The notes below the pieces were generated by a model that did no database searches, was not told where the DNA came from, and worked only from the letters and a program-made list of their open reading frames with translations. The position numbers and the translations under genes were made by a program. From Rhodobacter sp. (GTDB taxonomy: Bacteria; Pseudomonadota; Alphaproteobacteria; Rhodobacterales; Rhodobacteraceae), in the NCBI GenBank assembly GCA_020250175.1, contig JADCEN010000075.1:1-42216 (forward strand): a DNA stretch of 42,216 nucleotides. The letters are read 5' to 3'. Position 1 is the first letter of the stretch; each line of letters begins with the position of its first letter. Below are positions 1-8,109 of the stretch, piece after piece.

Positions 1-90
1 ATCGCGGTGTTCCATCACCAGCCGCACCGCGCGCTCGCGGAACTCAGGGGAATACGGCTTCGCGGTCTTCTTCTTCCGTGTCTGCTCCAT
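1..90 (-). CDS. IS3-family transposase OrfA, N-terminal part (runs off left edge)
   Basis: The first 30 residues read as a typical IS3-family OrfA start: a Lys/Arg-rich head (MEQTRKKKTAKPYSPEFRER), then a helix continuing RAVRLVMEHRD. In this family OrfA carries the helix-turn-helix that binds the element's ends, and OrfB supplies the DDE integrase by frameshifting. Only the beginning lies in the window. The ATG at 90 has a GGAGA about 13 bases upstream. The element's end appears to be at about 141, where a GGCGGTTCA terminus abuts IS256-type coding sequence. The family call rests on the N-terminus alone. Confidence 0.7.
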   Translation of the reverse strand, partial: MEQTRKKKTAKPYSPEFRERAVRLVMEHRD

Positions 91-141
91 AACGGGCAAT
101 TCTCCGAGAGTCTTGCCCTCCGGTAAACCCGGGGCGGTTCA

Positions 142-656
142 GTCCACTACATGCGCAATGCCCTGGCCCATGCCGGCAAGAGCGGGCGACGCGTCGTATC
201 CGCCTTCATCGCCACCGCCTTTGCCCAGGACACGCCGGACGCCGCCAGTACCCAGTGGCGCGGGATTGCCGATCAGCTCCGCCCCAAAGTCCCCAACTGG
301 CCACCCTTATGGAATGAGCCATTGTCCGCCATGGGTCCGAGGACAATGGCGAATGCCGAGCACGATGTGATGGCCTATATGGGTTTTCCCGCCGCCCACC
401 GCGCCAAACTGCACTCGACCAACCCGATCGAGCGCCTTGACGGCGAGATCAAACGCAGAACCGGCGTCGTCGGGATCTTTCCCAACGAGCAAGCCATCAC
501 CCGTCTGATCGGGGCCATGCTCATGGAACAATCCGAAGAATGGGCCGTCCAGCGCGCCCGCGACATGACCCTTGAACCGAAGGTCCGCGCAGCGAAACCA
601 TGGCACCCGTCAGCGATGATCCTATCGTTATGCTATCGGCAGTCCCCGGCGCATGA
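142..656 (+). pseudogene. IS256-family (Mutator type) transposase, 3' fragment
   Basis: The reading frame from 142 begins in mid-protein (VHYMRNALAHAGKSGRR). It carries the conserved C-terminal blocks of IS256-type transposases: HRAKLHSTNPIERLDGEIKR, RRTGVVGIFPNEQAITRLIG and EWAVQRARDMTLE. The 5' part, with the first catalytic aspartates, is missing because an IS3-type end abuts at 141. Near 303 a base seems lost, and at 318-350 an extra palindromic segment is present. Near 600 the expected tail (SDDPIVML..., stop at 654) lies in another frame. This is a dead remnant. A typical IS256-like 3' terminus (CTACACC...GGGACA) seems to lie near 698-718, which I could not confirm. Confidence 0.8.
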
Positions 657-983
657 CCAGCCCAGACACATTCCGGATCACGGTGAGCACCAGAAGCTAC
701 ACCATGTCATGGGACATGATCCAGCCGGTTCTCAGCCTCTCCCGCATAACCCCCTAATATAACGGAATAATCCGACCACAGCCGGATCGGGAGAACGCTT
801 TCGCGGGGGCAAGTGGCGGAGGGAACGCGACTGCCGTCGAACCGTCTCTGGCCAATGGGACTCAACCATCCACCGAATTGCAGCGTCACGCCTCAGTCCG
901 TGCAACTTCGGGATTGGCCACCGCGACGTGCCCTTGTGTCAGAAGCACAGGGTCGGTTGCACTTGTTTCCACAAGATTAGCGC
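657..983. other. Gene-free spacer between IS debris and ABC-transporter locus
   Basis: About 330 bases between the IS256 remnant and the convergent end of the ABC-ATPase gene. The first 60-70 bases are probably the untranslated end of the IS256-type element. The rest shows no convincing reading frame, RNA gene or terminator. Confidence 0.5.
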
Positions 984-2063
984 TCAATCGAGCCTTTGTT
1001 CGGACGCTGGGTCGAACAGATGCACCTGGTTCGGGTCGAGCGACAGACGGACCGTCTGACCCAGCATGGGCCCAGAACCTGAGCGTGCATCGCGAAGAAC
1101 CATCTGTCCGATGGCCGTAGAGAAGGTCAGGATCATCTCGTGACCGAGGTTCTCAATATGCTCAACCGTCCCGACGAGTCCGGGTTCTGCCCCTTCTTGA
1201 GACAGCCTTAGGTGCTCGGGCCTTTGGCCAAGGATCACGTTGCCCAGTCGGACGGCGGACGGAGGTAGAGCAAGTTGCTGGCCGCCGAAGCGGACTGCGC
1301 CGCCTTTGACGGGAAGGGTCACGACGTTCATGCGCGGGGTGCCGATGAAGCGCGCCACGAAGAGGTTGGCGGGGCGGTGATAGACTTCGTCTGGCGTGCC
1401 GTATTGCATCAGGTTTGCCTTGTGCCCTGCGGCCAGCGGGGCCAGGACGGCAATGCGGTCGCCCATCGTCATGGCTTCGGTCTGGTCGTGCGTGACATAG
1501 ACCATCGAGGCGCCTTGCGTGCGGTGAAAGCGTACAATCTCGGCCCGCATCGCGGTGCGGAACTCGGCATCAAGGTTCGAGAGGGGCTCGTCGAAGAGGA
1601 ATACGCCCGGTCGACGCAGGATGGCACGCGCAAGGGCCACCCGCTGGCGCTGACCGCCCGACAGGGCGCCGGGGCGCTTGTGCAGATGGTCAGAGAGGCC
1701 CACGACTGCAGCGACATCGGCCACCTTCCGGTCGATCTCTGCCTTTCCCTCGCCCCGGATTTTCAGGCCGAAGCCAAGGTTTCCCGCCACGGTCATGTTG
1801 GGAAACAGGGCATAGCTTTGGAACACCATGGCGATGTCCCGCGCGGCAGGGTCGGCGTCGTTCATCCGCTTGCCGCCGATGCGCATGTCGCCAGAACTGA
1901 TCCCGGCAAGCCCCGCGATTGACCTCAGGATAGTGGATTTGCCACAGCCTGACGGGCCGACCAGCACAACGAACTCGCCATCATTGACCGTCAGCGACAG
2001 ATCCTTGACGACTGGGACATTGCCAAAGCTGATCCCGACATTCTGAAACTCGACGGCTGCCAT
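984..2063 (-). CDS. ABC importer ATPase, MalK/UgpC class
   Basis: 359-residue nucleotide-binding subunit of a carbohydrate ABC importer. It hydrolyses ATP at the inner face of the membrane to drive the two permeases encoded just upstream. Visible motifs are Walker A GPSGCGKST (36-44), Q-loop FQSYALFP, signature LSGGQRQRVALARAI, Walker B VFLFDEPLSNLD and the switch histidine in YVTHDQTEAM. About 120 residues follow with the TOBE/OB-fold pattern of MalK/UgpC proteins, ending LSLDPNQVHLFDP. Length is normal for the class. It is the last gene of a four-gene minus-strand operon, 24 bases after the second permease. The substrate cannot be read from the ATPase. Confidence 0.93.
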   Translation of the reverse strand: MAAVEFQNVGISFGNVPVVKDLSLTVNDGEFVVLVGPSGCGKSTILRSIAGLAGISSGDMRIGGKRMNDADPAARDIAMVFQSYALFPNMTVAGNLGFGLKIRGEGKAEIDRKVADVAAVVGLSDHLHKRPGALSGGQRQRVALARAILRRPGVFLFDEPLSNLDAEFRTAMRAEIVRFHRTQGASMVYVTHDQTEAMTMGDRIAVLAPLAAGHKANLMQYGTPDEVYHRPANLFVARFIGTPRMNVVTLPVKGGAVRFGGQQLALPPSAVRLGNVILGQRPEHLRLSQEGAEPGLVGTVEHIENLGHEMILTFSTAIGQMVLRDARSGSGPMLGQTVRLSLDPNQVHLFDPASEQRLD

Positions 2064-2087
2064 GTCAGGCCCTCCGGAAAAGGTTGT

Positions 2088-2909
2088 TCATTTCACCGCC
2101 CCAAGGCTGAGACCGCCCACGATCTGGCGCTGTGCCAGCACCGCGAAGATCAGCATCGGCAGCATCGAGGTGATGGCTGCGGCCGAGAGCGCACCCCAGT
2201 CGATCGAGGCGTAGCCCCGATAGGCCGCGACGGCCAAGGTCACCGTCTGCGCCTTGTCGAAGGTCAGGCCAAGCGCGATGGCAAGTTCGTTCCAGATGCG
2301 GATTGTGTTGAGAATCGCCGTGGCTGCGATGCCCGGTGCCGCCATGGGCAGATAGACGCGCAAGAGGATTTGCCAGCTCTTCGCCCCCTCCAGCCGCGCA
2401 GCCTCATAGAGCGCGAAAGGCACGTCGGCGAAGAAGGCGCGCATCATCCAGATGGTGAAGGGCAGCGTGAAGGTCTGATAGACCAGCGCGAGGCCGAAGA
2501 CCGAGTCGTAAAGCCCGGTCGCCTGGAACAACCCATACATCGGGATGACGAACAGAAACTCGGGCAGCATGTAGGACAAAAGCAGCCAGGCGAGGATCGC
2601 GCCCCGCGCGGGCACCCTGCGCTGGTTCAACGCAAAGGCGGCCGGAATGCCGATGACGAAGGCCATCAGGTTGCCGAGGAGCGCCGCCAAGACGCTGTTG
2701 AAGAAGCCCTTGATGAAGGCCGCGTCGCCCCAGACCTTGGCATAATGGTCCCAAATCGGGACGAAGATCAGCTTCGGTGGCATGGCAAAGGCATCGGCCT
2801 GGGTTTTGAGCGAGATGCCCATGATCCACAGGATCGGGAACAGGCTGAGGAACCCGGCAAGGATCAGGATGGCGTAGGAAAGGATCGTGGCACGTCTTGC
2901 GCGGGTCAT
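2088..2909 (-). CDS. Carbohydrate ABC transporter permease, MalG/UgpE type
   Basis: 273-residue inner-membrane permease with six predicted hydrophobic segments. The first is ILSYAILILAGFLSLFPILW. It has the EAA loop that docks the ATPase (YEAARLEGAKSWQILLRVYLP) and the MalG-type C-terminus ending GGLSLGAVK. The start is the ATG at 2909, preceded by GGAGG. It overlaps the stop of the upstream permease in an ATGA arrangement, so translation is probably coupled. The open frame extends further upstream, but that part is out-of-frame sequence of the neighbouring permease. Confidence 0.93.
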   Translation of the reverse strand: MTRARRATILSYAILILAGFLSLFPILWIMGISLKTQADAFAMPPKLIFVPIWDHYAKVWGDAAFIKGFFNSVLAALLGNLMAFVIGIPAAFALNQRRVPARGAILAWLLLSYMLPEFLFVIPMYGLFQATGLYDSVFGLALVYQTFTLPFTIWMMRAFFADVPFALYEAARLEGAKSWQILLRVYLPMAAPGIAATAILNTIRIWNELAIALGLTFDKAQTVTLAVAAYRGYASIDWGALSAAAITSMLPMLIFAVLAQRQIVGGLSLGAVK

Positions 2910-3784
2910 TCGGCACCTCCCGTCCGGCGGTCGAGTGCGCCATAGGCGGCGCAGATGGCGAAGATCAGCGCCGAGAAGATCACGACGATTGCTGCGGCCT
3001 CTCCGAAGTTCGAAAACTTGAAAGCGGTCTGATAGGTCAGCGTTTGCACCGCCTCGGTCGCGCGCAGGGGGCCGCCGCCGGTCAGACCAAAGACGAGGTC
3101 GAAGACCTTGAGAGTGTCGATCAGTCGGAACACGACGACCGTTACGATCACCGGGCGCAGCATCGGCAAAGTCAGATAGCGAAACATCTGCCAGCCGTTT
3201 GCCCCTTCCAGCCTTGCGGCCTCGAACGGTTCTTCGGGCAGGCTTTTCAGCGCAGCGGCCAAGATGATGAAGACAAAACCGGTCTGCCACCAGGTCTCGA
3301 CCATCACGAGGCTGGCCATCGCGGTGCTGGTGGAGCCAAGCCAGTTCGGCTCAGGCAGGCCGACCCCGGCAAGCGCGGCGTTGATCACGCCAAAGGTGGG
3401 GTCAAGAAGGACCTTCCAGACCAGCGACACAGCAATCCCCGAAACCATCAAAGGCAGGATCATCAGCACGCGGAAAACACCCGCACCGCGCGTCACGCGG
3501 TTGGCGGCAAGGGCAAGGATCATTCCAAGGACCAGTTCGACCAGAACCGCCGAAATTGCAAAGGTCACCGTGTTCATCAGGGCAATCACAAAAGAGCCCT
3601 TGAGCCAAAGCAACTTGAAGTTCTTTAGCCCAGAGAAGACCGAATCCCCGCCCCAGGTCCAGTCATGCAGCGACATCCAAAGCACGGTTGCGATTGGGTA
3701 AAGCGTGCAGGCCCCCAGTACCAGGACCGTCGGCAAGACATAGGGCCAGAGGTTCGGCTGAGAGGGTGCTGAGTCCTGTGCCAT
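2906..3784 (-). CDS. Carbohydrate ABC transporter permease, MalF/UgpA type
   Basis: 292-residue permease and partner of the MalG-type subunit. The N-terminal segment (LWPYVLPTVLVLGACTLYPI) and five later hydrophobic stretches give the usual six helices. The EAA loop reads FEAARLEGANGWQMFRYLTL. The GLTGGGPLRATEAVQTLTYQ stretch is typical of sugar-importer permeases of this family. It lies between the binding-protein gene and the second permease. The gap to the binding protein holds a hairpin (3812-3841), which may lower expression of the membrane subunits relative to the binding protein. Confidence 0.93.
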   Translation of the reverse strand: MAQDSAPSQPNLWPYVLPTVLVLGACTLYPIATVLWMSLHDWTWGGDSVFSGLKNFKLLWLKGSFVIALMNTVTFAISAVLVELVLGMILALAANRVTRGAGVFRVLMILPLMVSGIAVSLVWKVLLDPTFGVINAALAGVGLPEPNWLGSTSTAMASLVMVETWWQTGFVFIILAAALKSLPEEPFEAARLEGANGWQMFRYLTLPMLRPVIVTVVVFRLIDTLKVFDLVFGLTGGGPLRATEAVQTLTYQTAFKFSNFGEAAAIVVIFSALIFAICAAYGALDRRTGGAE

Positions 3785-3811
3785 GGTCGATCCTTTCGGA
3801 CAGAAGCGAAA

Positions 3812-3841
3812 TGCCCCGCCGCAGCGGACTGCAGCGGGGCA
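3812..3841 (-). terminator. Hairpin between binding-protein and permease genes (attenuator or mRNA-stabilising)
   Basis: Read on the minus strand, TGCCCCGC (3841-3834) pairs perfectly with GCGGGGCA (3819-3812) around a 14-base loop, just after the binding-protein stop at 3849. No U-run follows. It is therefore better read as a partial terminator or 3'-end protecting hairpin, of the kind common after binding-protein genes, than as a full terminator. Confidence 0.55.
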
Positions 3842-3848
3842 AAGGGCG

Positions 3849-5174
3849 TTACTGCATCACTTCCGGAGCAACGGCTTGCAGCGTGGCGACCGCAGATGCC
3901 GGGTCTTCGCCGCCATAGATCGCGTGGATCGCATCGACGATCACCAGAACCACCTCGCCCCAGCCTTCTTTGAAGACCATGGTCGGGCGGGTGTGCTGCA
4001 GCTGCGCGCTGACCGCCTCAACATAACCCGGAGCGAAGGCCGCGACATAGTCAGGGCTGGCCCAGGTCGAGGTGCGAGTGGCGCCGCCGGTCTTCAGGCC
4101 AAAGGTTGCGTCCATCTCTTTGGAAGTCGCCCATTGCATGAAGAGCCACGCGGCAGTCTTCTTCTCCGAGTTCTCAGCCATCGACAGGCCCCAGGACCAA
4201 TGACCGCTGACGCTGACGCCATCGGTGGCGGGCAGCACGGCATAGCCGACTTTGCCAGCAACGGCCGAGTTGGCGGCATCTTCAAAGCCCGGACCAAAGA
4301 CGCTGGCATCGACAAAGAACGCAGCCTTGCCTTGCGCGAAATAGCGGCTGGCATCTTCCCAGCCGAATGACAGTGCATTCTCGGGACCAGCTTTCAGCAG
4401 GCCCGCATAATGCGCGAGGCCGGCCGCGATGCGCGGATCGTCAAAGCGTGGCTTGTCCCAGGCGCCGTCGAACCAGATGTTATAGGGAAGCGGGGCTTCG
4501 GCTTCGCCCCAGGCGTTCAGCACGATCCCGGTCATGGTATCGACCAGGCTGCCCGACCGCTGGCCGCGCATGACCGACCCAAAGGCCTCGCCTGCACCTT
4601 CATCGGTGACCTTTTGTGCACCCGCCAGCAGGTCATCCCAGGTGGCTGGAACCGTCCCGCCAAGGTGCTTGGCGACCAGATCCTTGTTATAGAACAGGAT
4701 AAAGGCTTCCATCGAGATCGGGAGGGCATATTGCTGTGCCGCGGCATCGCCGGGCGGAAAGCTCGCGCCCTGCAACAGCGCAGGCGAGAAATCGGCAAAG
4801 TCATAGGTCGCGTCGGTCAGCGCGGCGTCGTTGATGTAGGGCGTCAGCGGAGCGACGCCGCCGACATTGACCTGTTCATAGACTGCGGCATCCATCAGGG
4901 TCATGAACACGTCGGCAACCGGCTCTTCCGAGCGGATCGCAAGGTTGGCGCGGTCCAGATACAGGTCTTCGGCAAAGGCCGTCACGTTGACCTTGATGCC
5001 GGTCAGGGCTTCGAACTCGGCCAGGTTCTCGCGCACGCCAGCGGTCCAGGGATGTTCGCTGGCCAGAAGGGTAATCTCGGTGCCCGAGGCCTGCTTCCAG
5101 TCAAAGGCGAATGCAGGGGCAGTGAATGCCGCAGCCGAGAGCATCAGCGTGGCGGCCAGTAGTCTTGTCGTCAT
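3849..5174 (-). CDS. Extracellular solute-binding protein, sugar ABC importer (family 1)
   Basis: 441-residue periplasmic binding protein with a clear signal peptide: MTTRLLAAT, then a hydrophobic core and AFA, with cleavage probably before FDWKQ. The body fits family-1 sugar-binding proteins (early ITLLASEHPWTAGV, QYALPISMEAFILFYNKDLV, EDASRYFAQGKAAFFVDASV). The start at 5174 was chosen because GGAGGT lies 7-12 bases upstream and the signal peptide begins there. A longer frame to 5222 has no such support. It is the first gene of the minus-strand importer operon, divergent from gntR. The ligand is unknown. The neighbouring kinase, SIS protein and oxidoreductase suggest a sugar, amino sugar or glycoside. 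Confidence 0.92.
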   Translation of the reverse strand: MTTRLLAATLMLSAAAFTAPAFAFDWKQASGTEITLLASEHPWTAGVRENLAEFEALTGIKVNVTAFAEDLYLDRANLAIRSEEPVADVFMTLMDAAVYEQVNVGGVAPLTPYINDAALTDATYDFADFSPALLQGASFPPGDAAAQQYALPISMEAFILFYNKDLVAKHLGGTVPATWDDLLAGAQKVTDEGAGEAFGSVMRGQRSGSLVDTMTGIVLNAWGEAEAPLPYNIWFDGAWDKPRFDDPRIAAGLAHYAGLLKAGPENALSFGWEDASRYFAQGKAAFFVDASVFGPGFEDAANSAVAGKVGYAVLPATDGVSVSGHWSWGLSMAENSEKKTAAWLFMQWATSKEMDATFGLKTGGATRTSTWASPDYVAAFAPGYVEAVSAQLQHTRPTMVFKEGWGEVVLVIVDAIHAIYGGEDPASAVATLQAVAPEVMQ

Positions 5175-5226
5175 GGGATGTACCTCCGTTGTGGCATGCC
5201 TTTTTCGGATCGGTTCAGTCATCTAG

Positions 5227-5254
5227 TTGACAGGTTGTTATGACATGCTAATGT
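5227..5254 (+). promoter_or_regulatory. Candidate promoter of the gntR operon
   Basis: TTGACA (5227-5232) is a perfect -35 hexamer. Sixteen bases later TAATGT (5249-5254) could serve as -10. The first codon of gntR is at 5336, giving a leader of about 75 bases. The -10 lies inside the palindrome at 5245-5265. Confidence 0.45.
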
Positions 5255-5265
5255 CCGGATAGCAT
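5245..5265. promoter_or_regulatory. Candidate GntR-family operator
   Basis: ATGCTA (5245-5250) and TAGCAT (5260-5265) form a perfect inverted repeat with a 9-base spacer in the 160-base space between the divergent binding-protein and gntR genes. It covers the candidate -10 of gntR. That fits repression of gntR, and perhaps of the importer, by the adjacent regulator. This is inferred from position and symmetry only. Confidence 0.45.
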
Positions 5266-5335
5266 ATCGACAGTGCTGGCGCAATCCGGATTCTTGGCGT
5301 CCTATAGCCGGATCAGACAGCACGAGGAGCACGGC

Positions 5336-6100
5336 ATGACGACGGATACACGGGAACGGCAGGCAATTCGGCGCAGCAGCAATGTGCCTGCCTACAACCA
5401 ATTGGCTGAGATTCTTGAGCAGCAGATAGCTGCCCTGACAGATGAGGAGCGCACCCGCGCTTTGCCGTCCGAGGGTGACCTGTCGCGCCAGTATGGCCTG
5501 TCACGAATCACGGTCCGTCAGGCCTTGAAGACGCTTGAGGCCAAGGGGCTGGTCTATTCGGCGCAAGGGCGGGGGTCATTTCCCACCATGCCGCGCGTAA
5601 AGGGTATCTCGGGCTTCCACAGCTTTACCTCGGAAGTGCGCCGGAACGGGCAAGAGCCCTCGACCCGCATCCTTGCAACGACCGAAGTGGATGGGCTTCC
5701 AAAGTCCGTCACCGAAAAGCTGTCCGTGACCGAGGATGAGAACAGCCCCCAGGTCCACCTGCGCCGCCTGCGCCTGATCGATGGCGTGCCGATCGCAGTA
5801 GAAGACGCCTGGCTGCCCAAAGCGCTGTTCCCCGATCTGGCACCTGCTGATTTCAACGACGGCTCACTTTATGCCTTGCTGGCTGACCGCTGGGGGTTGG
5901 AACCGGCGTGGACCGACGCGTTGATCGAACCTGACCGTGCGTCGCCAGAGGTGTCCAAGCTTCTGAACATCGAAACCGACGATCCGGTGCTGGTGGCCTG
6001 GCGCGTCACGGTGACCGCCGAGGACAAGGTGTTCGAACGCGTCCGCTCGATCTATCGCCCCGGCTTTTCCCTGCGCGTCGCGCGCTATCGGTTGGGTTGA
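5336..6100 (+). CDS. GntR-family regulator with UTRA domain (HutC subfamily)
   Basis: 254-residue transcription factor. The N-terminal winged helix-turn-helix (about 17-80) has the family pattern PAYNQLAEILEQQI...LPSEGDLSRQYGLSRIT and VRQALKTLEAKGLVYSAQGRG. The rest (about 95-245) fits a UTRA effector-binding fold, which in this subfamily senses a sugar or sugar phosphate. The start is the ATG at 5336 with GAGGAG upstream. It sits between the importer operon and the catabolic genes and likely controls both, probably as a repressor released by a pathway intermediate. The stop nearly touches the ROK kinase start, so the genes are co-transcribed. Confidence 0.92.
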   Translation: MTTDTRERQAIRRSSNVPAYNQLAEILEQQIAALTDEERTRALPSEGDLSRQYGLSRITVRQALKTLEAKGLVYSAQGRGSFPTMPRVKGISGFHSFTSEVRRNGQEPSTRILATTEVDGLPKSVTEKLSVTEDENSPQVHLRRLRLIDGVPIAVEDAWLPKALFPDLAPADFNDGSLYALLADRWGLEPAWTDALIEPDRASPEVSKLLNIETDDPVLVAWRVTVTAEDKVFERVRSIYRPGFSLRVARYRLG

Positions 6101-6102
6101 TA

Positions 6103-7038
6103 ATGACCAAGGGCGCAGCGATCGGCCTGGATATCGGCGGCGGCAGCACCAAGGTAGGGCTGATTTCGCACGACGGGCAGCTCCTGGCATCGCACCGTGT
6201 GGTGCTGGCCGAGGGCGCCGAGTTCCCGGCTATCTTGGCCGACTATCGTGCGGCAATTGCCGCCCTGAGGGCCGAGGGGTTGCCAGTGGGTATTGCTTAT
6301 CCGGGGCATATCGACCGAGCCCGGGGCCTTGGCCTGAACTCGAACGTTCCGGCACTGGATGGCCACCCATTGGCAGCAGCCTTGGCGGGGGTTTCGGGCC
6401 CGGCCGCCATACTTAACGATGCCGACGCTGCGGCGGTGGCCGAGGCCCGGCATCACCCGGAAGGTCTCGAAGGGCGGATGCTGATGGTCACCCTTGGCAC
6501 CGGGGTTGGCGTTTCGATGATTGTCGCGGGTCGGCCGCTGGAAACGGCAGGCGGGACGCTTGGCGATTCCGGGCATGTCAACGTCGACCCTTCGGCGCGG
6601 TACCGCTGTCGGCAGGGCTGCACCGGTTGTCTTGAATCCGTGGCCTCGGCCGAAGCGCTGGAGCGCGACGGCACGCTGATGGCCAGCATCGGCGAAAGCC
6701 CAGCCTTAGCCTCCGAAGCGGATGCTGCGGGAACGGTCTCGGCATCTGCCGTCTGCCGCGCTGCGTTGTCGGGTGATCCCGGTGCGCAACGTATGATCGG
6801 CCAAATGGCCGACTGGCTGGGCATGGCCGTGGCCAGCTGGCGAGCAAGCTTTCATCCCGACCTGATCGTCTTTGGGGGCGGGCTGTCCGTGCTGGGCCAG
6901 CCCTTCATCGACCAGATCCGTGACCGTGCCGATGCGCGGTCACTCCCCTTTCTCTCGGCGCATTGCCGCCTGACCCTCGCCCGTCTGGGCAATGACGCGG
7001 GGATGATCGGTGCGGGTCTTGCCGCGCTGACCCCCTGA
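6103..7038 (+). CDS. ROK-family sugar kinase
   Basis: 311-residue ROK protein; these are cytoplasmic ATP-dependent hexose or amino-sugar kinases, or related regulators. The ATP phosphate loop IGLDIGGGSTKVG lies at the N-terminus and LGTGVGVSMI in the middle. GDSGHVNVDP and the Cys motif CRQGCTGCLES form the ROK zinc site. FGGGLSVLG lies near the C-terminus. There is no DNA-binding head, so this is a kinase-type member, not a NagC-like repressor. It starts 3 bases after the gntR stop. It probably phosphorylates the imported sugar before the SIS-domain protein acts. Specificity among glucose, GlcNAc, ManNAc and others cannot be decided. Confidence 0.9.
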   Translation: MTKGAAIGLDIGGGSTKVGLISHDGQLLASHRVVLAEGAEFPAILADYRAAIAALRAEGLPVGIAYPGHIDRARGLGLNSNVPALDGHPLAAALAGVSGPAAILNDADAAAVAEARHHPEGLEGRMLMVTLGTGVGVSMIVAGRPLETAGGTLGDSGHVNVDPSARYRCRQGCTGCLESVASAEALERDGTLMASIGESPALASEADAAGTVSASAVCRAALSGDPGAQRMIGQMADWLGMAVASWRASFHPDLIVFGGGLSVLGQPFIDQIRDRADARSLPFLSAHCRLTLARLGNDAGMIGAGLAALTP

Positions 7039-7055
7039 ACCAAAAGGAAGAACCA

Positions 7056-8105
7056 ATGTCTGACGCCTATCTCGCCGAAATTGCCGAACAGCCCGGCATT
7101 CTTGACCGTCTGGGTCAGGGTTTTGATGCAACGTGCGGCGCTGCGCTGGCGCAGGTTCATGCCGATCTTGACGCAGGCCGGTTCGACCGGGTGATCCTGA
7201 CGGGCATGGGCGGGTCGCTGCATGGCGCGCATCCCGCACATCTGGCGCTTTCGCGTGCCCTGTCCATCCCGGTTCTATTGTGGGAATCGGGCGAACTGAC
7301 CCAGCAAGCCCCCGACACCGTCACCCCGCGCACCCTGTTGATCGCCATTTCGCAATCGGGCGAAAGCGGAGAAGTCCGGCGTCTGACCGAGGCTGCAACC
7401 CGTCCGGCCTGCGTTATCTCCATCACCAACGGCGCGGACAATGCCCTTGCCCGTTGGGCCGACATCGCCGTGGCAACCCATGCCGGACCGGAACGCACGG
7501 CCTCGACCAAGACCTATACCGCAGGGCTGGCCGCGACCCATCTAGTCGTCGCCCATCTGACGGGCAAGGCACAGGGTGCTGCGAATGACGTGCGCGCGCT
7601 GTCGCGGACCGTGGCTGACCTCATCAAGCGCATGCCTGCTGAAGCAGAAGCCGCCGCCCACCACCTTGGCCACACCGCGCCCCTGACGGTGATCGGCCGT
7701 GGCGACAGCTTTGCCTCGGCCGCGATGGCTGCCCTTCTGACCGAGGAAGCCGCGAAACTGCCTTGCGAAGCGCTGACGGGTGGCCAGTTCCGCCATGGCC
7801 CGCTGGAACTTGTCCGCGATGGGTTCCGCGCCGTCGTCTACCTTGGCGAATGTGCCGCGCGTCCCTTGACCGAGGCGCTGGTGGATCGCATCGCAGCCCT
7901 TGGCGGGCGCGTGGTTGCCATCGGCACCAACCCCGGCCCGGCCACGGATGACGTTCTGCCTATTGCCCTTCCGCAGGTTGCTGCGGGCCTTCTGCCGGTG
8001 CTGGAAATCCTGCCCGTCCAGTTCCTTGTGATCCCGCTGGCCATCGCGCGGGGGTTTGAGCCTGCGGCGTTTCTGAACGCGCAGAAAATCACGACGGGGG
8101 AATGA
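7056..8105 (+). CDS. SIS-domain sugar-phosphate isomerase/deaminase-like protein
   Basis: 349 residues with two SIS domains (about 40-170 and 205-335), resembling the isomerase half of GlmS and the AgaS/FrlB group. The phosphosugar-binding serine loop is SQSGESGE (99-106). A second-domain block reads EEAAKLPCEALTGGQFRHGP, where the Glu and His are the residues usually used for ring opening and isomerisation. There is no glutaminase domain, so it should work on a phosphorylated sugar or amino-sugar conjugate, not make glucosamine-6-P from glutamine. It follows the ROK kinase by 17 bases with an AAAAGGAAG ribosome site. Confidence 0.88.
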   Translation: MSDAYLAEIAEQPGILDRLGQGFDATCGAALAQVHADLDAGRFDRVILTGMGGSLHGAHPAHLALSRALSIPVLLWESGELTQQAPDTVTPRTLLIAISQSGESGEVRRLTEAATRPACVISITNGADNALARWADIAVATHAGPERTASTKTYTAGLAATHLVVAHLTGKAQGAANDVRALSRTVADLIKRMPAEAEAAAHHLGHTAPLTVIGRGDSFASAAMAALLTEEAAKLPCEALTGGQFRHGPLELVRDGFRAVVYLGECAARPLTEALVDRIAALGGRVVAIGTNPGPATDDVLPIALPQVAAGLLPVLEILPVQFLVIPLAIARGFEPAAFLNAQKITTGE

Positions 8106-8109
8106 CCTG

